From Mycoplasmataceae bacterium (GTDB taxonomy: Bacteria > Bacillota_I > Bacilli_A > Mycoplasmatales > Mycoplasmoidaceae): a stretch of 5,103 bases of DNA. The stretch spans positions 1-5,103 of the forward strand of contig JAHHTI010000067.1 of the NCBI GenBank assembly GCA_020024735.1, read 5' to 3'. Made by a program: the position numbers and the translations under genes. The notes below the pieces were generated by a model. That model was not told the DNA's origin and made no database searches. It worked only from the letters and a program-made list of their open reading frames with translations. This document shows positions 1-5,103 of this stretch, one piece after another. Numbering within the stretch: position 1 is the stretch's first letter; each line of letters starts with the position of its first letter.

Positions 1-2
1 AA

Positions 3-3000
3 TTAATAACGATAATAATCGTCACGACGATAGTCTTTTTTCTTGCTATTAGTTGCATAAGCAATTAGTACAATAATTAAAATGATTAAACAAACAATGG
101 TCACTGAAGCAATAATCACAAATCATAATTGTTTGTAGAAAGGAATGTTTTCATTAGTACTACCATCGCTGGCAAAGTTAGTAAAGACAACATCGTTAAA
201 TGATAAAGTTGAAGCCCCACCTTGAACAATGTTTCCTTTTTCATAATACTTAGTTAATTGGAAAGAGACAGTTAAACTACCATTCTTATCATCAGCTTCA
301 CGTTTAATAATGTTAATATCCTTTTGTGGATTGAAACCTTTAGGTAACATAATTAAAGATTTGGCAATAGTGTTTTTCACAATCGCATCACTCACATCAG
401 TTGGTAAATATTGCTTTAGGTTACTTCCTTCAATATAACCATTATTTTGGTTGACCATCTTATCATTAACAGCAGTATTTAAGTTAGCTTTAGTTTTTAA
501 TTGTTTTGTTTTGATTAAAGGCTTAGTAGGATCATTAATAAAAGTTCCGTCCTTATCAAAATATGCATTTAGGATAATCTTCACATCCAAAAGACCATAT
601 GGAAGGTAAGAGTTACTTTCTTGATCATAAACAGTATCATGGTAAGCAAATTCATATCTTGGAATAGCAATGACTGGAAGGTTGTTAATTACAACATATT
701 TGCTAACATTGAAGATTCCAATGGAAGAAGCAAATTCCGGAATTTCATTGACTGGTCATACCACATCAGTTTTTTCACCTTTATCAATTTTGGCAAAACC
801 ATCAATTTTAATTTGACCTAAAGTATTCAAAAGAGGATCATATCCACCAGTAGAAGGGTAAATATGAGAAGATAATAGTTGAATAGTTAAACTTCCTGAA
901 GCCACCCCTCCTGAAGTATCATTGTCATTAGGAATAACTTTAATTTGAGTATATTCAGGATTTAGATTAGAAATATTGAAAGCCACGTATTGGGAAAGAA
1001 TTTCTTGTTGTTTTTCTAAAATTTCAAGTTGGGAAGCACCAGTTACTTCATTCACTTTAAGTGCCACTGAAGTTGCATATTCGCGAGATTTAAATGAGTT
1101 TTCAACCTTAGTAATTTGGTAAGCTTCTTTTTTAATTTCGTTGATGGTCTTAAAACCAACAATCTTAATTTTAATATTTTGAGAAGTAACAGACGCTGTT
1201 CCGTCAAAGTACTTTCCTAAAATTTTGAAAGTAACTTCAATACAGTTATCACGAGCACTAAATTTAGGTTCACCAACAAAACTAATATCAGCTGGTCCTA
1301 AGTTAGAAGATGGACGAATCACATTCCGAATAATAACATTCTTTAATCTTTCATAACTATCAGCAGTGGTTGCTGATGGACGATAGTCTTCAATGGTTTG
1401 GTAGTTATTATCAATGGAAATCACTGGAGAGATAATGGTTTTAGTTCCTTGATTTTCTAATAGTTCACTAATTTGCACATTAGGAATAGTGGTTTCAGGA
1501 ACAACTTTCCCATTGGCATCTAAAGAGTTTTTTACCACCACATTAAAAGTTATTTTACGTGTTGGAGTAGCTACATAAGCTACATCAGTACAAGATAAAC
1601 TAAAGTTAGATGGCATTGCTCCTGAAACAAATGTTTTCATTAAGGTTTCTAAGTAACTTACATTATTTGCTAGAAATTCCCCATCAAAAGGAATGATAGA
1701 TGGAAAAGAAGTGGTAGCATTTAATACCATTCCTTCAGTGATGGAAATATTAGTTGGCAACCCGAAAATTTGAAAACCGTAAATTTCAATACTAAAGTCA
1801 TGACTAGGTTCAGCATTCCCTGAAGCATCTTGGTATCTTCCATTAACCAATTGGAAAGTGACATCAATTGTTCCTTTTTCAATATGTGGAACTGAAGATT
1901 GAATCACAATATCTTTTTGACCCACTTGTCCTTTAGGTTTAACAATATTAGAAATAATAATATTCTTAAGATCGATTTCATCTACTAATGTAGAAATCTT
2001 ATTATTTAAAAAAATGGTTTCATTTCCAGCAGAACTTTGGACATTATATTTTGCTAATAGTGTTTGTGCAATAGAAGTTTCTTCACTACCTTCAAAACCC
2101 ACAATAGTGGTAGTTAATTGTAGAGTTTTTAAAGGTCTTAGCGATACGTCTAATGCTTTACTGTTGTTAATACTAAAATTAACTAATAACTCTCCGTATA
2201 AACCTTTCCCTGCAGGCAATGGTTTTCTTCCTTCCACACTAATGATTTCAATATCTTCAGTGGTGGTTTCTTGACTCTTCACTAAGTTTAAAGTATTTTT
2301 CAATAGGATTTGTTTTAAACTGGTATTGTCTTTTCAATCCCCTGATCCCGCCACAGTATCTTGTAACATTTTAGTGGTATATCCAGGAAGTCCAATTTGG
2401 ATAACATTGTTAATACAAGTACCATCATAGATTTTGAAGTTAATAAAAGTAATGGTAGTAAATTTGGAAGCAATCACAGCATCTTGAATTCATAAATCAT
2501 TAATTAAGTCAAAAGTCACAATGGCTGAGTTAGATACTAAGTCAGAAGAAATGGTAAAATTAGCAATATCTTTGATTTCTAAAGGTTTTGATAAGTTTTC
2601 GAAATTGCTTTGAATCAAAGGGAATAAATCTTCTAAAGTTACTTCATTAGCATATTTACCCAAAGCCGAAGCAGAAACGGTATTTAACAATAGTTTGGAA
2701 TTTTCTAGTAACTTAAATCCGGTTAAAGTAAAATGCTTCTTTGTTCCTGTAGGAGAAGAAACTAAAGTTCCGCCCGCATTAAAGTAATAGTAAAAAACTG
2801 CGGTTACTTCAATACTATTAGGATAAATCAAACGTGCTTCTGGAACTTCTATTTTAAAAAGACCTTTGATTTGTGAACCACCAATTAGTTTAGGTAAAAT
2901 GGTGCTAGCTAAAACATCCTTAGCATGCACATTGGTCATTGATTCAAATTCCTTAGGAACTGGGACAAATTCACCTTCTTCAGGAATATCGGAAACAGTG

Positions 3001-3494
3001 GCAGTTTTCATCCCTCAAATAGTGATATGAAATTCTTTTTCTTTAACTGGTGAAACAACTTTGGTAACGGGATCAAGACTGGCTGCTTTAAAGTTGATAA
3101 TCTTAAATCACATATCAATAGTACCAGTTAAGTTACCAGGACTTGTAGCCTTATAATCAATGACTATGTCACTTGCATAAATTGATTCCACAGTGTTATA
3201 AGTATTGGTAATAATCACATCATCTAGCACTGATTCAAGTGATCTATCAACTAATAGTTGTGCTGGATAATAGGCCATAAGACCACCTTGAGCTTGTACA
3301 CTAGGATTAACAGTAGTAGCCACATATGCATATGGTCTAGCTTCTGTTTGGGTATTATCAGCATAAGTAACATTAGTAGGAGTTGATGAGGAATTTAATG
3401 AATAGCAACTTAGAGAGGCTGCAGTAGCAGTCAATAAACCAAAAGAAAATAATGACAATTGGTATCATCGTTTATTTCTTTTTTTGCTACTCAT
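3..3494 (-). CDS. Large tandem-repeat surface protein, membrane-anchored (1163 aa, UGA = Trp)
   Basis: This is one continuous gene under translation table 4. In the standard code it breaks into four same-frame pieces, because TGA occurs at residues 10, 129, 160, 335, 387, 913 and 1124. No TAA or TAG interrupts it before the TAA at 3-5. The ATG is chosen because AGGAGG lies 7 bases upstream and a signal peptide follows at once (MSSKKRNKRWYQLSLFSFG). Residues 1-29 form the signal, with Cys30 after SLS as a possible lipidation site. Residues 31-79 are a Ser/Thr/Ala-rich linker. Residues about 80-1110 hold about ten beta-rich repeats resembling the mycoplasma lipoprotein-associated domain. Residues 1124-1147 are a hydrophobic helix, followed by a 16-residue basic and Tyr-rich tail. 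The expected topology is a large extracellular domain with the C-terminus inside. Only five Cys are present, one of them in the helix. Role in adhesion or surface variation is inferred from architecture; no catalytic motif is seen. The gene architecture is certain, the function is not. Confidence 0.93.
54..125 (-). other. C-terminal transmembrane helix of the repeat protein
   Basis: Residues 1124-1147 (from W1124, a UGA codon, to A1147) are almost entirely I/V/L/C/F/A, with a core of CLIILIIVLIAY. The helix is followed by TNSKKKDYRRDDYYRY and the stop. Positive charges directly after the helix place the tail in the cytoplasm by the positive-inside rule and the repeats outside. In the standard code the gene would stop just at the first residue of this helix, so a table 11 annotation would lose the anchor. 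Confidence 0.9.
165..3257 (-). repeat. About ten tandem beta-rich domains (lipoprotein-associated-domain-like)
   Basis: These are protein-level repeats inside the 1163-residue gene. Approximate residue spans are 80-165, 180-262, 263-358, 365-470, 471-578, 579-684, 685-783, 784-902, 903-1002 and 1003-1110. Each has a helical or loop first part, then a strand with a G/S-x-[IL]-x-V-type pattern. Examples are GTIDVTFQL (R5), CIEVTFKIL (R7), GSLTIQLL (R8) and GSLTVSFQL (R10). Most then end in a strand with an aromatic turn: TGFK (R2), INFK (R3), VGFE (R4), YGFQ (R5), VGFK (R7), DGFA (R8) and TNF (R10). Units 1, 6 and 9 lack a clear GF. The pattern matches my recollection of Pfam PF04200, which is expanded in Ureaplasma and Mycoplasma lipoproteins. 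Identity between units is low, so the duplications are old. The boundaries are estimates by eye. Confidence 0.75.
3408..3494 (-). other. Signal peptide, possible lipoprotein signal
   Basis: Residues 1-29 have a strongly basic start (KKRNKR, residues 4-9), a hydrophobic core (about 13-28, LSLFSFGLLTATAASL) and then S29-C30. Cys30 could be the lipidated residue of a relaxed mycoplasma lipobox. The -3 residue is Ser and Leu sits at -2, so the classic [LVI]-x-[GAS]-C spacing is not met. Cleavage by signal peptidase I near the Ala/Ser-rich end, or no cleavage, remains possible. Export itself is well supported; the lipoprotein call is not. Confidence 0.7.
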
Positions 3495-3501
3495 AATAAA
3501 A

Positions 3502-3507
3502 CCTCCT
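3502..3507 (-). promoter_or_regulatory. Ribosome-binding site of the repeat protein
   Basis: The minus strand reads AGGAGG, a perfect Shine-Dalgarno core, with 7 bases (TTTTATT) before the ATG at 3494-3492. This fixes the start of the 1163-residue protein at this ATG rather than at the internal TTG at 3458-3456, which would discard the basic part of the signal peptide. Confidence 0.92.
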
Positions 3508-3508
3508 A

Positions 3509-3527
3509 AATTTAATATACTTAAATT
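3509..3527 (-). other. AT-only inverted repeat in the intergenic gap
   Basis: The arms AATTTAA and TTAAATT (7 bp) flank a five-base loop (GTATA on the minus strand). The structure begins inside the TAA stop of the 468-residue gene and ends one base before the AGGAGG of the next gene. It has no G-C pair and no following T-run, so it is unlikely to terminate transcription. It could be a weak RNA fold near the ribosome-binding site, or chance in an AT-rich gap. Confidence 0.3.
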
Positions 3528-4932
3528 ATCTAATTACTCTAACAGATTTACCTTGAGGACTAAAGGTATTAGAACGATTATTACTAAAAGCTCGTTGTTG
3601 TTCAATTTCACGGTTTAAATATTCACTGTAATTATCTAGTTCTGCTTTAGCTCTAGCAATCATTGCTTCTTCTTCTTCCACATTAGCAAATCTTCCTTGT
3701 TGTTGCATTGGAGTAGTTTGTTGTTGTTGTACTGGTGTTTGTTGTTGGATAGGAGCTTGTTGTTGAACAGGTTGATTGTTAACACTTTGGTTTTCTGGTT
3801 GATTGTAAGTAACGTTTTCAGGAGAGATAGGAGCATCATTTCTTAATTGCATTTTTTGTAATTTCTTTTGTTGCTTATAAAGTTTCTTTTGCATTTTCAT
3901 TTCATCACGAGAAAGATATAAGTCATTGTTTACATTGCCATTACTGTTCATTGGTTGTTCACCATAGATTTGGTAAGGATATTGGTCATATGCAGGTTCA
4001 GCATTTCCATAACGAGGTTGTTGGTAAGGATTAAATCCTTGATTTCTTGCTTGTTCTCTAGCAGCACGTTTAGCATCTTTTTTAGACATTGCTTTATATT
4101 CTTTTTGTAATTCTTGTTTGTATGGATATTTATTACGATTAATTGAAAGACCATTAGGATCTTCATATCTGTTCATACTGTCTAAATTAGGACCTTGTTT
4201 AGCTTGTTGTAAATTATTAACGGCATTAGCAGAAAGTTGTTGTGCATAATCTGATAAAGCTTCTTGTCTTCCAGTAATCGCAGGTTGTCTTTCCACTTTC
4301 TTAATATTTTTTCTTCCTTGTTTTTTCGCCAATGCTTCCGCATAATCAGTAGAATCTAGATTGTGAATTAATAATTCTAAGTTTTCCACTTCTAATTGAA
4401 TACGATTAACAGCTGGAACGGAAGAGTTATCAAGTAATCCTTGGGTTGATAATAAGTTTTCGATTCTTGATTTATATTTAGAGATTTCTTGAGAGATTTG
4501 TAATGATAATTCATAATGTTCAGCAATCACATTATATTCGTATTCTAAATTTAAAGTTCCATTAGCAATTTCTTCTTCAGTAGCATTTGAATACTTGCTA
4601 CGAATAATTTCTTGAGTACGATTAATCACTTCTTGACATTCATTTAATTTACCAGTCAATTCTTCCATACTTCTAGAAATAATTCTCACTTCATTTCCAA
4701 TTTGGTCAGATAATCGGTTGTATGCATTAATGGCATCAAATTTAGAAGATTTTAAATAATCTAATGCTTGTTGAAGATATGGTTTAATAATGATTTGATT
4801 TAATTGCAAAGATAAGTGAGCAACTTTTTCTTCAACAACAGACTCATTCGAACTACCTGCAATAAAGTCATATCCCATAGTATCATGAGAACTAGTGGTT
4901 CTTATAAAATGTTCATTATCATTTCTCTTCAT
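3526..4932 (-). CDS. Coiled-coil, PQ-rich cytoplasmic protein, possible cytoskeletal or scaffold protein (468 aa)
   Basis: I do not recognise the family. The protein has no signal peptide or membrane segment, so it should be cytoplasmic. Residues about 32-195 are rich in E/L/I/Q/K with heptad-like spacing (for example EVRIISRSMEELTGKLNECQ) and are probably long helices or coiled coil. Residues 196-300 are basic and Gln/Ala-rich (KKDAKRAAREQARNQ, 284-298). Residues 301-327 are Tyr/Pro/Gln-rich. A basic helix (340-365, KKLYKQQKKLQKMQ) precedes a PQ-rich stretch (367-413). A charged helix (417-447) leads to the basic end GKSVRVIR. There is one Cys (99) and no Trp, hence no UGA codon. The ATG has a GAGGAGA ribosome-binding site. 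The TAA is 31 bases before the surface-protein start, so the two genes probably share a transcript. Helices plus P/Q-rich segments recall cytadherence-accessory proteins of mycoplasmas; this is an architectural likeness only. Confidence 0.9.
   Translation of the reverse strand: MKRNDNEHFIRTTSSHDTMGYDFIAGSSNESVVEEKVAHLSLQLNQIIIKPYLQQALDYLKSSKFDAINAYNRLSDQIGNEVRIISRSMEELTGKLNECQEVINRTQEIIRSKYSNATEEEIANGTLNLEYEYNVIAEHYELSLQISQEISKYKSRIENLLSTQGLLDNSSVPAVNRIQLEVENLELLIHNLDSTDYAEALAKKQGRKNIKKVERQPAITGRQEALSDYAQQLSANAVNNLQQAKQGPNLDSMNRYEDPNGLSINRNKYPYKQELQKEYKAMSKKDAKRAAREQARNQGFNPYQQPRYGNAEPAYDQYPYQIYGEQPMNSNGNVNNDLYLSRDEMKMQKKLYKQQKKLQKMQLRNDAPISPENVTYNQPENQSVNNQPVQQQAPIQQQTPVQQQQTTPMQQQGRFANVEEEEAMIARAKAELDNYSEYLNREIEQQRAFSNNRSNTFSPQGKSVRVIR
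3694..3834 (-). repeat. PQ-rich low-complexity segment in the 468-aa protein
   Basis: Residues 367-413 are made mainly of Q, P, N, V and T, with runs VQQQ, IQQQ, VQQQQ and MQQQ spaced about 5-8 residues apart. On the plus strand this appears as TTG runs (four copies at 3718-3729), the complement of CAA Gln codons. Length change in such triplets would stay in frame, so it would alter tract length rather than switch the gene off. An acidic NVEEEEA follows it at residues 417-423. Confidence 0.85.
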
Positions 4933-4936
4933 AAAA

Positions 4937-4943
4937 TCTCCTC
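4937..4943 (-). promoter_or_regulatory. Ribosome-binding site of the 468-aa protein
   Basis: The minus strand reads GAGGAGA followed by TTTT and the ATG at 4932-4930. The AGGAG core is 5 bases from the ATG, slightly short but usual for strong bacterial sites. It supports this ATG as the start. Confidence 0.88.
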
Positions 4944-4963
4944 AAGGCAATAAACTATTTATT

Positions 4964-4992
4964 ATTATACTATAATTTTTTGTTTTTTTATG
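4964..4992 (-). promoter_or_regulatory. Candidate promoter of the two-gene unit
   Basis: The minus strand has a perfect -10 box TATAAT at 4969-4964. Transcription would start near 4957, giving a leader of about 25 bases that contains the ribosome-binding site. At a 17-base spacing the -35 position reads CATAAA, a poor match, but weak -35 boxes are usual in mycoplasmas. Between them lie A6 (4981-4976) and A7 (4989-4983) tracts separated by one C. The palindromic ATTATAGTATAAT also gives a TATAAT on the plus strand, where no gene follows in this window. Confidence 0.6.
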
Positions 4993-5021
4993 GTATAAAG
5001 ATAGATTTACACTCTTGTAAA
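4992..5021 (-). promoter_or_regulatory. Alternative upstream promoter candidate
   Basis: On the minus strand TTTACA (5021-5016, five of six to TTGACA) is followed after 18 bases by TATACC (4997-4992, four of six to TATAAT). It would give a leader of about 55 bases. The TTTACA is also one arm of a small inverted repeat (TTTACA-AGAG-TGTAAA, 5006-5021). The downstream TATAAT is the better -10, so this is a second choice. Confidence 0.25.
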
Positions 5022-5049
5022 AAGCGTAATATCACTTAAGAAATAATCC

Positions 5050-5103
5050 CTAATAAGCTCTAGCAAATAATACTTGAATAGTCGTTTCTTTACCAGTAAA
5101 AAA
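5050..5103 (-). CDS. Possible C-terminal end of an upstream gene (17 codons, partial)
   Basis: An open frame enters from the right edge and ends FFTGKETTIQVLFARAY at a TAG (5052-5050). Its codons (GGT, AAA, GAA, ATT, TTA, GCT, AGA) match the usage of the neighbouring genes, and it ends about 80 bases before the TATAAT box, as expected for the previous gene. The product cannot be identified from 17 residues. A competing frame, open from the edge to a TAA at 5009-5007 (31 codons), uses less typical codons such as AGG and CTG and would overlap the alternative promoter. Confidence 0.4.
   Translation of the reverse strand, partial: FFTGKETTIQVLFARAY

Noticed and set aside
621..821. Plus-strand 66-codon open frame
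   Set aside because: It lies opposite the large coding gene and has no ribosome-binding site or recognisable product. It is a shadow of the minus-strand gene.
2014..2274. Plus-strand 86-codon open frame
   Set aside because: It is antisense to repeats 4 and 5 of the large gene, with composition expected from the reverse complement of beta-rich coding DNA and no start signal.
123..3458. Four separate genes, or a pseudogene broken by stop codons
   Set aside because: The four pieces share one frame, every interruption is TGA and never TAA or TAG, the sequence between them keeps coding character, and only the joined reading has a start with a ribosome-binding site and a membrane anchor. UGA = Trp explains all of it.
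3667..3770. TTC and TTG triplet runs as a microsatellite or CRISPR-like repeat
   Set aside because: They are in-frame Glu and Gln codons (GAA and CAA on the minus strand) of the acidic and PQ-rich segments. Copy numbers are about four, and there are no spacers of constant length.
3948..4166. Second minus-strand frame of 72 codons inside the 468-aa gene
   Set aside because: It overlaps a well-supported gene in another frame, is dominated by K, N, I and L as expected for a shifted AT-rich frame, and has no ribosome-binding site.
5006..5021. Inverted repeat TTTACA-CTCT-TGTAAA as a terminator of the upstream gene
   Set aside because: The stem is 6 bp with only one G-C pair per arm, and no T-run follows it on the minus strand. 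It is more likely chance, or part of a promoter.

Overview
The window reads as a piece of a Mollicutes genome (Mycoplasma, Ureaplasma or Spiroplasma group). It is AT-rich: five scattered 60-base lines that I counted were 28 to 38% G+C. Four minus-strand open stretches between 123 and 3458 lie in one frame and are separated only by TGA codons. Read with translation table 4 (UGA = Trp) they join into one 1163-residue gene that runs from an ATG with a perfect AGGAGG ribosome-binding site to a TAA at the left edge. All seven tryptophans of that protein are UGA and none is UGG. The species cannot be named from this sequence alone.

Layout, in the direction of transcription (all minus strand). At 5050-5103 there may be the last 17 codons of an upstream gene. 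From about 5049 to 4933 is a short promoter region with a TATAAT box and two A-tracts. At 4932-3526 is a 468-residue, Trp-free, cytoplasmic-looking protein with a helical, coiled-coil-like N-terminal half, a Y/N/P/Q-rich middle, a PQ-rich stretch and a final charged helix. After a 31-base gap with its own strong ribosome-binding site comes 3494-3, a very large surface protein. It has an N-terminal signal peptide (perhaps a lipoprotein signal), about ten tandem beta-rich domains of about 85-120 residues, one C-terminal membrane helix and a short Tyr/Arg/Asp-rich cytoplasmic tail.

The repeats look like the mycoplasma lipoprotein-associated domain (Pfam Lipoprotein_17, recognised from memory and not searched). 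The two genes are probably co-transcribed. The pairing of a cell-surface stalk that crosses the membrane with a cytoplasmic coiled-coil, Q-rich protein recalls adhesin and cytoskeleton pairs of mycoplasmas. That functional link is inference only. No RNA gene, mobile element, CRISPR array or origin was seen.
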